Positions 20,163 through 29,639 of a DNA stretch of 64,000 bases are shown here, piece by piece. Position 1 is the stretch's first letter. Every line of letters starts with the position of its first letter. Origin of the DNA: Burkholderiales bacterium (GTDB taxonomy: Bacteria; Pseudomonadota; Gammaproteobacteria; Burkholderiales; Burkholderiaceae_C); NCBI GenBank assembly GCA_016223165.1, contig JACRPO010000009.1, positions 1,426,001 to 1,490,000 on the forward strand, written 5' to 3'. The notes beneath the pieces are model-generated. The model was not told the origin of the DNA. It made no database searches and saw nothing but the letters and a program-made list of their open reading frames with translations. The position numbers were made by a program, and so were the translations under genes.

Positions 20163-21055
20163 CGGCGACAGAAACCGCGGTGGTCTTTCCCTGCGCGGGT
20201 GAGGAACTGCTCGGCATCGTCAGCACGCCTGCCGCGCCGGCCGCGCCGCCGACGCGCGGCGCGTTGATCGTCGTCGGCGGTCCGCAATACCGCGTCGGCA
20301 GCCACCGCATGTTCGTCCACCTGGCGCGCCACCTGGCCGAGAACGGCGTCGCGGCGATGCGCTTCGACGCACGCGGTATGGGCGACAGCAGTGGCCCGCG
20401 CCAGTACTTCGAGGACTTCGACGCCGACATCGGCGCCGCGCTCGACGCGCTCTTCCGCGAGGTGCCTTCGCTGCGCACCGTGGCCATCTGGGGCCTGTGC
20501 GGCGGTGCGACGGCGGCCCTGCTCTATGTGCAGGGCACGCGCGATGCGCGCGTCGGCGGGCTGGCGCTCGTCAACCCCTGGGTGCGCACCGACATCACGC
20601 AGGCCGTGACGCAGGTCAAGCACTACTACCTGCAGCGCCTGTTACAAGGCACCTTCTGGCGCAAGCTCCTGCGCGGCGGTGTCGCGCTCACCTCGCTGGC
20701 CGAGTTGTGGCGCGCGCTTCGCCTCACGGCTCGTGCCACCGCTGCCATGCGCAGCACGGGCCGGCCGCAGATCCGCGAGGGCGACAGCGACGACGACCTC
20801 GGCGTGCGCATGGCGCACGCGTGGGCGGGCTTCTCCGCGCTCGGGGGGCGCACGCTACTGATCCTGAGCGAGCGCGACTACACGGCCAAGGAGTTCCTGG
20901 AGACGGCCCACATGCACCCTGTCTGGCAGAGCAACTTCGCGCACCCGCTGGCGCGCCGCGTCGACCTGCCCGAGGCCGATCACACCTTCCCTCAGCCCGA
21001 GGCGCATGCACGGGTCGAGCGGGCCACTCTCGACCTGCTGGCCGAGATGACCTGA
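20159..21055 (+). CDS. Exosortase A system-associated hydrolase 1 (alpha/beta hydrolase)
   Basis: GGPQYRVGSHRMFVHLARHLAENGVAAMRFDARGMGDSSG; ATGA overlap with hydrolase 2. Confidence 0.9.
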   Translation: MTATETAVVFPCAGEELLGIVSTPAAPAAPPTRGALIVVGGPQYRVGSHRMFVHLARHLAENGVAAMRFDARGMGDSSGPRQYFEDFDADIGAALDALFREVPSLRTVAIWGLCGGATAALLYVQGTRDARVGGLALVNPWVRTDITQAVTQVKHYYLQRLLQGTFWRKLLRGGVALTSLAELWRALRLTARATAAMRSTGRPQIREGDSDDDLGVRMAHAWAGFSALGGRTLLILSERDYTAKEFLETAHMHPVWQSNFAHPLARRVDLPEADHTFPQPEAHARVERATLDLLAEMT

Positions 21056-21229
21056 GGCATCGGACCCTTCCACCAGCGAGCGCGGCGATCGAACTCAGCA
21101 CGCAGCCAACCGATGCGACGTGACCCCTGTGCCCGGCAGACCGTGCGTCCCCAACTCGGTGGATGGCGCGGCGCGTGCTGCGGCGGCCGTGGTGCGCTCG
21201 CTGCTGCACAGAGATAGGCTCCCCTTGAC

Positions 21230-22567
21230 GTGACTGCCCGATCCGAATCGATGACCCCGGCGTCGTACGCGCAGCGTTCGATGTGGGCATTCGCGCTGCG
21301 CTACCGCACCGCCAACCTCAACGAGATGGTCATCCCGTGGCGGGTGCGCGGGCCGCTGCGAGTCGACCTGATGGAGGCCGCGCTCGGCGAGGTCGTCGCC
21401 CGCCATGCAACGCTGCGAGCCAGGCTGTCCTACCAGCACGGCCAGCTCTACCAGGTGGTGATGCCACCCGAACCCGTGTCGATGCCGGTGGTCGTCGTCG
21501 AGGGGGCGGACACCGAGGCCCGGCTCGTTGCGGCCGTCGCCTTGCTGAACGACCCGAATCGGCAGGCGCTGGACATCATCGGCGGCCCGACCTTCCTGGT
21601 GCGCCTGTTCCGCATCGGCGACGACGACCACGTGCTGTGCCTGTACGTGCACCACGCCATGTGCGACGGCTGGTCCATCGGCATCTTGCTGCGCGAGGCG
21701 ATGTCCTTCTACGGCGCGCGGCTCGCCGGCGCAGCGGTCGACCTGCCGCAGCTCACCGAACAGTACGCCGACATCGCGCAATGGGAGATGCGCGCCTACG
21801 AGGCGGGCGAACTCGACGACGAGATCCGCTACTGGCGCAGCGAGCTCGACGGCCTGCCTCCTCCGATCTCGCTGCCGGCCATCGGCACGCGCAAGGGCAA
21901 CCGCGACTGGCGCGCCCGCGCCACGCACGTCCACGAGGCCGCGCCGTTCATGCACGGCCTGCGCGAGCTCGCCGGCAAGCTCCGTGTCTCCCCGTTTGCG
22001 CTGCTGCTCGCCGCGCTGGCCGTGCTGTTGCGGCAGCGCACCAACAGCGAGGACCTGCTGGTCGGCGTGCCCACGCTCAACCGCTGGAGTGCGCAGGCCA
22101 TGCAGCTCATCGGCTACATGACCAGCATGCTGCCGGTGCGCGTGCGACCGGTCGGGGCTGTCGGGTTCGACGCCCTGTGCGCGCAGGTGCACTCGTCGAT
22201 CCGCAAGATGCTGGCCTACGGCCGCGTGCCGCTCGAGGTGCTGCTGCGCGAGACGGCGCTGGCGCCTTCAGGGAACACCGTGTTCCCGGTCTGGGCCCAG
22301 TTCCTCGAGGACAACGCCACGGCCGACTACGAAGCCGCCGGCCTGCGCTTCACGCCCATGGCCACCGAGCGCCGCAGCCTGCTCGCCGAGCTCGACGTGG
22401 ACATGCTCGGCTCGGCCACCGACTGGCGCTGCGAGTTCGCCTATCGGACATCGCTGTTCGATCCCGACCCGATGCGAGCCATGCTGCTGGACTACGTCCG
22501 CACGCTGCGTCATGCGATGGAGCAGCCGCGCGCCACCGTGCGCGAACTGGGCGACCGCCTGTCCTGA
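21230..22567 (+). CDS. Stand-alone condensation-domain protein (NRPS C-domain-like)
   Basis: HHAMCDGWSIGILLREA matches the HHxxxDG catalytic motif; C-terminal C-domain features. Confidence 0.85.
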   Translation: MTARSESMTPASYAQRSMWAFALRYRTANLNEMVIPWRVRGPLRVDLMEAALGEVVARHATLRARLSYQHGQLYQVVMPPEPVSMPVVVVEGADTEARLVAAVALLNDPNRQALDIIGGPTFLVRLFRIGDDDHVLCLYVHHAMCDGWSIGILLREAMSFYGARLAGAAVDLPQLTEQYADIAQWEMRAYEAGELDDEIRYWRSELDGLPPPISLPAIGTRKGNRDWRARATHVHEAAPFMHGLRELAGKLRVSPFALLLAALAVLLRQRTNSEDLLVGVPTLNRWSAQAMQLIGYMTSMLPVRVRPVGAVGFDALCAQVHSSIRKMLAYGRVPLEVLLRETALAPSGNTVFPVWAQFLEDNATADYEAAGLRFTPMATERRSLLAELDVDMLGSATDWRCEFAYRTSLFDPDPMRAMLLDYVRTLRHAMEQPRATVRELGDRLS

Positions 22568-22635
22568 GGCACCCCGAGGCACCCATCCGGCGCGTGCCCG
22601 GTACCGGCGGCAGGTGCCGGTGAGGGGGTACCGCC

Positions 22636-23472
22636 CTACCCGGGCTGCACGGCGGCAATCCACAGTTGCGCCCCCTGCGGCGGCGTGGCCGTCCAGGTGA
22701 CGTTGTAGCTGCCTGCCTCGTTCACGCGCCGCACGGCGACGGCGCACTGCACGAGTTCACCCGAGGACAGGACGGAATGGATGACGGCGAATCCGTTGTC
22801 GGGCACGGCCGTCTTGTCGTTGTCGACCCCTGCATCGCCCCACCACCAAGCCACGATCAGCGCCGGCCCCGTGGTAACGACGCTGTCGCTGGTCAGCGGC
22901 GAGCCGGCCAGCACCTCCTTCCAGCGGACGTCCTGCAGCAGCCCCCCACCCAGCACCTCCACGACGCTGAGCGTGGTCTCGTCCAGCGCCGGCTTGCTGG
23001 CCGCGACCGTGTGCCCGGCCCCGCCCGTGGCGCTGCGGCAGAAGTACAGGGCCGTGCCCGAACTCGGCCAGTGGGTGTAGGTCCGCGACGACCCGACCTG
23101 CACGAACGCATTGCCCTTGTTGTCGCCCGGCGCGGCGTGCGCGGCGACGTTGCCGCGGCCGACACAGGCGAGCAGGCTGCTGCCGCTCGACGCGGTGGTC
23201 AGCGCGACGGCCAGGCCGGGAACCGCGACGTTGTGGCGCGCGAAGGCCAGGTCGTGCGCTCCGAGGTTGGGTGGGGTCATGCCAGGTGGGGCGGGTGTCG
23301 GTGAGGGCGGCGCGGCCACCGCGTTGGTGCCGCCTGAACCGCCGCATCCGCTCAGGCCCGCTGGCCCTACGGCGGCGCCGAGCCCCGCCAGCGCCCACAG
23401 CAGGCCGAGCAGGCGGCGGCGCTGGGGCCCCGGGAGAGCGCGCTCGGTGGCGGCACGGCGAGTTTCGTCCAT
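22636..23472 (-). CDS. Secreted lipoprotein-like hypothetical protein
   Basis: ATG at 23472: MDETRRAATERALPGPQRRRLLGLLWALAGLGAAVGPAGLSGCGGSGG lipoprotein-like signal; no recognised catalytic motif. Confidence 0.65.
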   Translation of the reverse strand: MDETRRAATERALPGPQRRRLLGLLWALAGLGAAVGPAGLSGCGGSGGTNAVAAPPSPTPAPPGMTPPNLGAHDLAFARHNVAVPGLAVALTTASSGSSLLACVGRGNVAAHAAPGDNKGNAFVQVGSSRTYTHWPSSGTALYFCRSATGGAGHTVAASKPALDETTLSVVEVLGGGLLQDVRWKEVLAGSPLTSDSVVTTGPALIVAWWWGDAGVDNDKTAVPDNGFAVIHSVLSSGELVQCAVAVRRVNEAGSYNVTWTATPPQGAQLWIAAVQPG

Positions 23473-23635
23473 GGCAGATCCTAGTGGATGCCGCCCGCAG
23501 CGAAGGCGCCGGATCGAGCATCGGCGCACGTCCGGCGTCGCGCCCGCTCCTCCCTTGCGCGGGGGATACCTTGGTGTCATTCGTCGCGAGGGGGCGCTGC
23601 GGTGCAATGCAACGCATCGCCACAGGAGGTTCGCC

Positions 23636-24310
23636 ATGCAGTTCCACTCGATCCCCAGGAGCCCGGAGTCCGCCGCGCCGATGTATCTCGGCCGCACGGG
23701 CATGAACGCCATGAGCGCCGCCGCGCCGCAAGGCGTCGGTGGCGCGCGTTCGATGCGCCTCGCCGCGCTCGGCCATGCGCTCATGCAGCACCTCGAAACG
23801 CCGCTCGTCGTCGCCGATGCCGGCGGCACGGTGCTCGAGTCCAACCCGGCGGCCACGCGGCGCATCGAGCACTGCGAAGGCCTGTGGCTCGATGCCTCGG
23901 GCCGCCTCGCGGTGCGCCAGGGCGGGCGCTGGGTGCCGATCAGCAAGTGGCATACCGAACTCGTCGCCGGCCGCAGCGTGACGCTGGCGCTCGAGGCCGA
24001 AGGCCCGGCGATGCAACTCACGCTCAAGCCGATGGCGGTGCACGACGCCGGTTTCGGCAGCGCCACCTGGGTGCTCGCCACCATCGAGCGCGTGGTGCTG
24101 ACGCGCGCCGACGCCATGCGCCGCCGCTTCCGCTTCACGCGCACGCAGGCGCGCCTCGCGGAGATGCTCTGCCAGGGCATGCGCCCGGCCAACGCCGCCG
24201 AGGCCCTGGGCGTGAAGATCTCCACCGTGCGCACGCATGTGGGCGAGATGTACGAGAAGACCGGCACGCACAGCCAGGCGCAACTGGTGGCGCTGCTGCA
24301 CGCCTGCTGA
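23636..24310 (+). CDS. LuxR-type HTH transcriptional regulator
   Basis: AGGAGG-like RBS before ATG 23636; C-terminal FTRTQARLAEMLCQGMRPANAAEALGVKISTVRTHVGEMYEKTGTHSQAQLVALL. Confidence 0.85.
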   Translation: MQFHSIPRSPESAAPMYLGRTGMNAMSAAAPQGVGGARSMRLAALGHALMQHLETPLVVADAGGTVLESNPAATRRIEHCEGLWLDASGRLAVRQGGRWVPISKWHTELVAGRSVTLALEAEGPAMQLTLKPMAVHDAGFGSATWVLATIERVVLTRADAMRRRFRFTRTQARLAEMLCQGMRPANAAEALGVKISTVRTHVGEMYEKTGTHSQAQLVALLHAC

Positions 24311-24431
24311 TCGCGTCGGCGTCGAGGACGGCGGCCTAGCCGCCGGTCGAACCACCGGCGGCTCGGCGGCCCAGCGAACAGTCAGCGGCTCGGCCGCCGT
24401 TCGAACACTCCGCGGCAGCGACCGCCTTTCT

Positions 24432-25421
24432 TCAGGCCGCTGTGCACGCGCGTTCAGCCAGCGACTCGCGCACGAAAGCCACGAGCGCCCGCGCGCTCGC
24501 CGGTGCCACCGTCCAGGGCAGCGTGATCGCCATCACCGCCTCGCCTTCGGGCACCGGCAGCCGCCAGCCGGGCAGCGCGTCGACGAGGGCGCCACGCGCC
24601 AAGTCGTCGGCCGCGCAGAAGTCCGGCGCGAAGACGATGCCGCCGCCGGCGCGCGCCACGGCCTGCAGGCTGCCCAGGTCGTCGGCCAGCATGGCCGGCT
24701 GGATGGTCAGCGTCGCGCGTGCATCGCCGGCCTCGGCGCGCCAGTGCAGCGTCGCCTCTTCGGTGGTCGGCGGGCCGAGCAGCAGGCAACGCTGGCCGGC
24801 GAGCGCGGCCGGGCCGGCCAGCGGCAGCCCCGGCCGCGGCGCGGCGTACGCGCGCACGACGTAGGACAGCACGGCCTGCGCGACGCAGTCTTCGGGGGGC
24901 CGCTCGGTCAGGCGGAAGGCGAGGTCGACATCCTCGCGCAGCAGGTCGATGCGCCGCGCCGTGAAGCGCATCTCGATGCGCAGGGCCGGATGGCGCGCCT
25001 GGAAGGCCGCCAGCAACGGCGCCAGCACCGTCTGGCCGAAGAGCGGTACGGAGGTCAGCCGCAGCGTGCCGGCGAGGGGTGCGTCCGCTCCGCCCGCCCC
25101 AGCCGCGGCGCCACGCGAGCGCAGGTCCCGCCGCGCCACCTCCGCCGCCTCGAGCACCGCGCGGGCGCGGCCCTGCAGCCGCCGGCCCGCCTCGGTGAGC
25201 CCGAGCGAGCGCGTGCTGCGCAGGAAGAGCGCCACGCCGGCCTGCCGCTCGACATGGGCGACTCGCCGGCTGATGGCGGCACGCGTCAGCCCGAGCTGGC
25301 GCGCCGCGGCCGCAAAGCTGCCCGACGCCGCCACACGCGCGAAGAACTCGAGCGCGCCGGCGTCGGGCAGGACCACCGGCGACACTTCGAGGGTAGTTCG
25401 GGCGCGCCTCGTCGACTTCAT
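24432..25421 (-). CDS. LysR family transcriptional regulator
   Basis: N-terminal HTH ALEFFARVAASGSFAAAARQLGLTRAAISRRVAHVERQAGVALFLRSTRSLGLTEAG. Confidence 0.9.
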   Translation of the reverse strand: MKSTRRARTTLEVSPVVLPDAGALEFFARVAASGSFAAAARQLGLTRAAISRRVAHVERQAGVALFLRSTRSLGLTEAGRRLQGRARAVLEAAEVARRDLRSRGAAAGAGGADAPLAGTLRLTSVPLFGQTVLAPLLAAFQARHPALRIEMRFTARRIDLLREDVDLAFRLTERPPEDCVAQAVLSYVVRAYAAPRPGLPLAGPAALAGQRCLLLGPPTTEEATLHWRAEAGDARATLTIQPAMLADDLGSLQAVARAGGGIVFAPDFCAADDLARGALVDALPGWRLPVPEGEAVMAITLPWTVAPASARALVAFVRESLAERACTAA

Positions 25422-25479
25422 CGCCAACCTCGTCGTAAAGCTCGTCGTCGACCTCGTCGTCAATGCTTCATCGACAAAG

Positions 25480-25517
25480 AGTCAATCGATGCGAGTCTAG
25501 TCAACTCCTGCTTGACT
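25480..25517. promoter_or_regulatory. Candidate LysR operator between divergent genes
   Basis: AGTCAA ... AGTCAA-ctcctgc-TTGACT: a perfect 6-bp inverted repeat plus an additional direct half-site, in the LysR/hydrolase intergenic region. Confidence 0.5.
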
Positions 25518-25532
25518 TCCTACATTGCCGGC

Positions 25533-26510
25533 ATGAGCACCACGACCTTCGACACCTCCTCCGTCACCGCGGCTGCCGGCTCGCGCAGTGGCTCGGCAGG
25601 CGACCGCGACGTGCTGGTCGCCGACGACGGCCGCCATCTCGCAGCCACCTGGGCCGAGCCGGCTGCCGGCGCCGTGCGCGCCGTGGCCGTCATCAGCTCG
25701 GCCGCGGGCGTGCCCCGCGGCTATTACCGGGCCTTTGCCGGCTGGCTGGCCGAGCGCGGCTACGCCACGTTGACCTACGACTACCGCGGCATCGGCGGCT
25801 CGCGCCGCGGCCCGCCCGAGGCCCTGCGCGGCGACCCGGCGTCGATGCGCGACTGGGCGACGCTGGACATGAGCGCTGCGCTCGCCGCCGCCGAGGCACG
25901 GCGCTCGACGCAGGGCCTGCCGCTGCTGCTCGTCGGCCACAGCTTCGGCGGCAACTGCATCGCCTTCGCGCGTGGCGTCGAGCGTGCCGATGCCCTGTTG
26001 ACGGTCGGCTCGCAGCTCGGTGAACCCCGGCTGTACCCGGGCATTCACGGTGTCGTCGCCAAGGTGTTCTTCCGCGCCTGGCTGCCCGCCGTGCTCAACC
26101 TCGCCGGCCACCTGCCGGGCTGGGCCCTCGGGCCCGGCGCGCAGCCGTTGCCGCCGGCCGTGGCACGCCAGTGGGCGCACTGGTCGCGGCTGCGCGGCTG
26201 GGCCTACGCCGACCCGCACATGCAGGCGCACCGGGCCGCCTCGGCCGTGGTGGCGCCGGTGCACCTGTGGGACGTGGCCGACGACCTCTGGTACGCGCCG
26301 GCGCCGGCGGTGAATGCGCTGGCGGCGCAGTTCCGCAACGCCGCGGTCAGGCGCCACTCCTTGCGCCCAGCCGAGGTGGGCGCGAAGCGGCTCGGGCACT
26401 TCGGCGCCTTCAGGCGCACACCGGGGCCGACGCTGTGGCGCCGGCTGCTGGCACCGATCGAAGCGGCCAGCCCTGCGCTTCGCCATGCCGGCCTGGCGCC
26501 GCTGGGCTGA
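25533..26510 (+). CDS. Alpha/beta hydrolase family protein
   Basis: YATLTYDYRGIGGSR..., GHSFGGNCI nucleophile elbow, divergent from LysR. Confidence 0.85.
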   Translation: MSTTTFDTSSVTAAAGSRSGSAGDRDVLVADDGRHLAATWAEPAAGAVRAVAVISSAAGVPRGYYRAFAGWLAERGYATLTYDYRGIGGSRRGPPEALRGDPASMRDWATLDMSAALAAAEARRSTQGLPLLLVGHSFGGNCIAFARGVERADALLTVGSQLGEPRLYPGIHGVVAKVFFRAWLPAVLNLAGHLPGWALGPGAQPLPPAVARQWAHWSRLRGWAYADPHMQAHRAASAVVAPVHLWDVADDLWYAPAPAVNALAAQFRNAAVRRHSLRPAEVGAKRLGHFGAFRRTPGPTLWRRLLAPIEAASPALRHAGLAPLG

Positions 26511-27803
26511 TCAGCCCAGCGATGCGTCGAGCGCCTTCCGGAGCCTGTCGCGCATGCCCCGCGCGACGGCGCCGGTGAGCGCCAGTGCCGGCGGATGGCG
26601 CAGCAGGCGCTCGAAGAACGCGCTCACGTCCGCGGCACTCACCGCGTGCAGGCGCGCCAGGCGCTCGGCCTCGGGCCGCAGGGCCCGGGTCGCCATCCAG
26701 TCGAGGGCCAGGTCCTCGAGCCAGCGCAAGCCGCGCTCCTGTGCGCGCAGCGAGCGCACCGCAAGCTGCTGGCGCGCCCGCTCCAGGTCGGCCGGGTCGG
26801 CGTGCCGTGCATGCTCGTGCAGCAGCCCCATCACCTCGCGCAGCAGCGGCACGGCATCGTCCGCGGCCATGCTCGCCTCGATGACGAACTGCCCGCACAT
26901 GTCCAGCACGTCGGCGGAGCAGGCCGTGTAGTAGGCGAGGCCTCGCCGCTCGCGCACGCGGTCCAGCAGCGGCGAACTCATGCCTTCGCCGAGAAGCGCC
27001 GCGGCGACCGTGGCCACCGGATCGTCGGCGCGCCGTGGCGGCACCGGGAAGCCGAACACCAGGTGCGACTGGCTCGAGCCCTCCAGCGCACGCGTCAGCG
27101 CTTCGCCGCGCCACGGCGGCTCGTCCACGGGCGCCACGGCGCCCGCGGGCATCGCCGCGAAGGCGCGCTCGGCTTCGCGCTGCATCTCTTCGGGTCGCAC
27201 GGCACCTACGACGCCGACGACGACGTTGCCGGCGAGATAGCCCGCGGCCCGGTGCGCCACCAGATCGTCGCGCGTGAAGTGCTCGAGGTTGCGGCGCGTG
27301 CCCATCACCGGCTGCGCCGCGGGGTGCAGGCCGAACGACGCCTTGTCGAAGAGCTTGAAGGCGGTGGAGACGGGATCGTCCTCGTCCTCCGCGAACTCCT
27401 GCAGCAGCACCTGGCGCTCGCGCTCGAGTTCGTCGGCGGGCAGGCTCGGGTGCAGCACGATCTCGGCCAGCATCTGCAGCATGCGCCCGGCATGCTGCGG
27501 CAGCCCGCGCATGTAGAAGGCGGTGTGATCCTTGTCGGTGTGCGCGTTGACCTCCGCACCCAGGCGCTCGGCCTCGAGGTTGACCTGGCGCGCGTCGCGC
27601 ACGCGCCGGCCCGCCGGGCCCTCGACCGCCGTGCCCTTGAACGCCATGTGCTCGAGCACATGGCCGATGCCGTTGGTGCGCGCGCTCTCGTGCGCGCTGC
27701 CCCAGCGCACGAAGACGGCGACGCTGCAGGTGCCGGCATGCGGCGCGCAGCCGACCAGCAGGCGTACGCCACCGGGCAACACCATCGAATGAGGCTCGAT
27801 CAT
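26511..27803 (-). CDS. M16 family metallopeptidase
   Basis: GIGHVLEHMAFKGT (HxxEH) with downstream Glu-rich region. Confidence 0.9.
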   Translation of the reverse strand: MIEPHSMVLPGGVRLLVGCAPHAGTCSVAVFVRWGSAHESARTNGIGHVLEHMAFKGTAVEGPAGRRVRDARQVNLEAERLGAEVNAHTDKDHTAFYMRGLPQHAGRMLQMLAEIVLHPSLPADELERERQVLLQEFAEDEDDPVSTAFKLFDKASFGLHPAAQPVMGTRRNLEHFTRDDLVAHRAAGYLAGNVVVGVVGAVRPEEMQREAERAFAAMPAGAVAPVDEPPWRGEALTRALEGSSQSHLVFGFPVPPRRADDPVATVAAALLGEGMSSPLLDRVRERRGLAYYTACSADVLDMCGQFVIEASMAADDAVPLLREVMGLLHEHARHADPADLERARQQLAVRSLRAQERGLRWLEDLALDWMATRALRPEAERLARLHAVSAADVSAFFERLLRHPPALALTGAVARGMRDRLRKALDASLG

Positions 27804-28375
27804 CCGGGCAGCAAGTCGAGCGGCACCACCGCCGGCAGATAGCGCCGCGGCCAGTGGCGGCGCATGTGGCGCCAGATCAGGAGGCCGGGCGGCACCAGCG
27901 GCAGCAGCGTCAACGCGAGCCACCCTTCGAGGGTGCCGGAAAACAGCACGGCGATGCCGAACAGCATCAGCAGCGTCCACACCGCCATGACGAAGACGAG
28001 GGCGACCTGCCCCGTCAAGGTGCTGCCGGCCCGAAAGCGGATCGAGGCCGCATGCGGCACGAGCGCCGCATGCAGCGCCAGCGCGAAGTCGCGGTAGCTG
28101 GCGGCTCGGTCCTCGAGCTGGCCGAAGCCGCGGAAGTGCACGCTGCTCACGCGCAGGCGCGGGCCATGCGCCGGGTAGAGGTCGAGCAAGCCGATGCTGG
28201 CCACGCCCATGCCGGGTGGGTTGCGCAACTGCACGCGCCGCAGCTGCGAAAATTCGATGCGGCCGCGCGCACCGCCAGGCTCGCTCCAGGTCACGGCGTC
28301 GGGCTGCACGCAGCAGCTGCGCTCGGCCGCCCAGATGTGCGTGCTGAAGCTGTGGCAGACCGGCGCCGTCACCAC
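27800..28375 (-). CDS. Hypothetical membrane protein
   Basis: C-terminal TM segments VALVFVMAVWTLLMLFGIAVLFSGTLEGWLALTLLPLVPPGLLIW; overlaps M16 gene start. Confidence 0.6.
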   Translation of the reverse strand: MVTAPVCHSFSTHIWAAERSCCVQPDAVTWSEPGGARGRIEFSQLRRVQLRNPPGMGVASIGLLDLYPAHGPRLRVSSVHFRGFGQLEDRAASYRDFALALHAALVPHAASIRFRAGSTLTGQVALVFVMAVWTLLMLFGIAVLFSGTLEGWLALTLLPLVPPGLLIWRHMRRHWPRRYLPAVVPLDLLPG

Positions 28376-28421
28376 CGTCTCAGGGCCGGTGACGGTATGA
28401 ATCGTGCGTGCGCCTCTTCGC

Positions 28422-28520
28422 GCCCTGCACGCCCTGCACGCCCTGCACGCTCTGCACGCTCTGCACGCTCTGCACGCTCTGCACGCTCGTTACGCGCTTC
28501 ACGGGCCGCACGCGCTTCAC
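28422..28520. repeat. 9-bp tandem repeat (GCNCTGCAC-like), ~11 units, last units degenerate
   Basis: Direct reading: GCCCTGCAC x3, GCTCTGCAC x4, then GCTCGTTAC, GCGCTTCAC, GGGCCGCAC, GCGCTTCAC; intergenic next to selD stop. Confidence 0.93.
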
Positions 28521-28526
28521 GCGTTC

Positions 28527-29639
28527 TCAGGCCACCACCCTGAGCCCGGGCTTGTCGGCAGGCTGAACGCGCCCGACCACCGCCGCCTGCTCGAAACCGT
28601 GGCGGCGGAAGATGCCCAGCACCGCGTCCACGGTCGCCGCCTCGCAGGCGACGAGCAGCCCGCCACTCGTCTGCGGGTCGGTGAGCAGGGCCTTGTCCTC
28701 GGCCGCGAAGCCTGAGGGCAGCGTCACCTCGGCACCGTAGCCGATCCAGTTGCGCGCCGAGGCGCCGGTGACGAACCCCTGCGCCGCCAGCACCCGCACG
28801 CCCCCCAGTTGCGGCACCGCGGCCCAGTCGATCTGCACTTCGCAGCGCGCGCCGCGCGCCATCTCGAGCGCGTGCCCCGCGAGGCCGAAACCGGTCACGT
28901 CGGTGAGCGCGTGCACGCCCGGCAGCTCGGCCAGCTCGGGCCCGGGCGTGTTGAGCTTGGTCGTGTTGGCGATCATCTGCGCATAGCCGGCCTCGCCGAG
29001 CTTCTCCTTCTTCAGCGCCGCGCTCATCACGCCCACGCCGATCGGCTTGCCGAGCACCAGCATGTCGCCGGCGCGCGCATCGGCATTGCGCTTGACGCGC
29101 CTGGGGTGCACGAGGCCAAGCGCGACGAGGCCGTAGATCGCCTCCACCGAATCGATCGTGTGGCCGCCCGCCACCGGGATGCCCGCGGCCCGGCACACCG
29201 AGGTGCCACCCTCGAGGATGCGGCCGATGGTGGCGGTGGACAGCACGTTGATCGGCATGCCCACGAGCGCCAGCGCGAGGATCGGCCGCCCGCCCATCGC
29301 ATAGACGTCGCTGATGGCGTTGGTGGCGGCGATGCGCCCGAAGTCGAACGGGTCGTCGACGATGGGCATGAAGAAGTCGGTGGTGGCGATGAGCGCCTGC
29401 TCGTCGTTGAGCTGGTAGACGGCAGCGTCGTCGGCGGTCTCGATGCCGACCAGCAGTTCCTTCGGCACAGGCATCGCCGCCGTGCCCTTCAGGATCTCGG
29501 AGAGCACGCCCGGGGCGATCTTGCAGCCGCAGCCGCCGCCGTGCGAGAGCGAGGTGAGGCGGGGCTCGGCGGCCAGCGCGGCGGCCGTGCCCGAGGCCGT
29601 GGTCGCGGCCATCGTTGCGGTCTTCTCGGGGGCATTCAT
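28527..29639 (-). CDS. selD: Selenide, water dikinase (SelD / SenC-type selenophosphate synthetase)
   Basis: LTSLSHGGGCGCKIAPGVLSEIL, TADDAAVYQL, TTDFFMPIVDDPFDFGRIAATNAISDVYAMGG, LTDPQTSGGLL. Confidence 0.95.
   Translation of the reverse strand: MNAPEKTATMAATTASGTAAALAAEPRLTSLSHGGGCGCKIAPGVLSEILKGTAAMPVPKELLVGIETADDAAVYQLNDEQALIATTDFFMPIVDDPFDFGRIAATNAISDVYAMGGRPILALALVGMPINVLSTATIGRILEGGTSVCRAAGIPVAGGHTIDSVEAIYGLVALGLVHPRRVKRNADARAGDMLVLGKPIGVGVMSAALKKEKLGEAGYAQMIANTTKLNTPGPELAELPGVHALTDVTGFGLAGHALEMARGARCEVQIDWAAVPQLGGVRVLAAQGFVTGASARNWIGYGAEVTLPSGFAAEDKALLTDPQTSGGLLVACEAATVDAVLGIFRRHGFEQAAVVGRVQPADKPGLRVVA

Noticed and set aside
28422-28520. CRISPR array
   Set aside because: Units are 9 bp with no spacers and no cas genes in the window.
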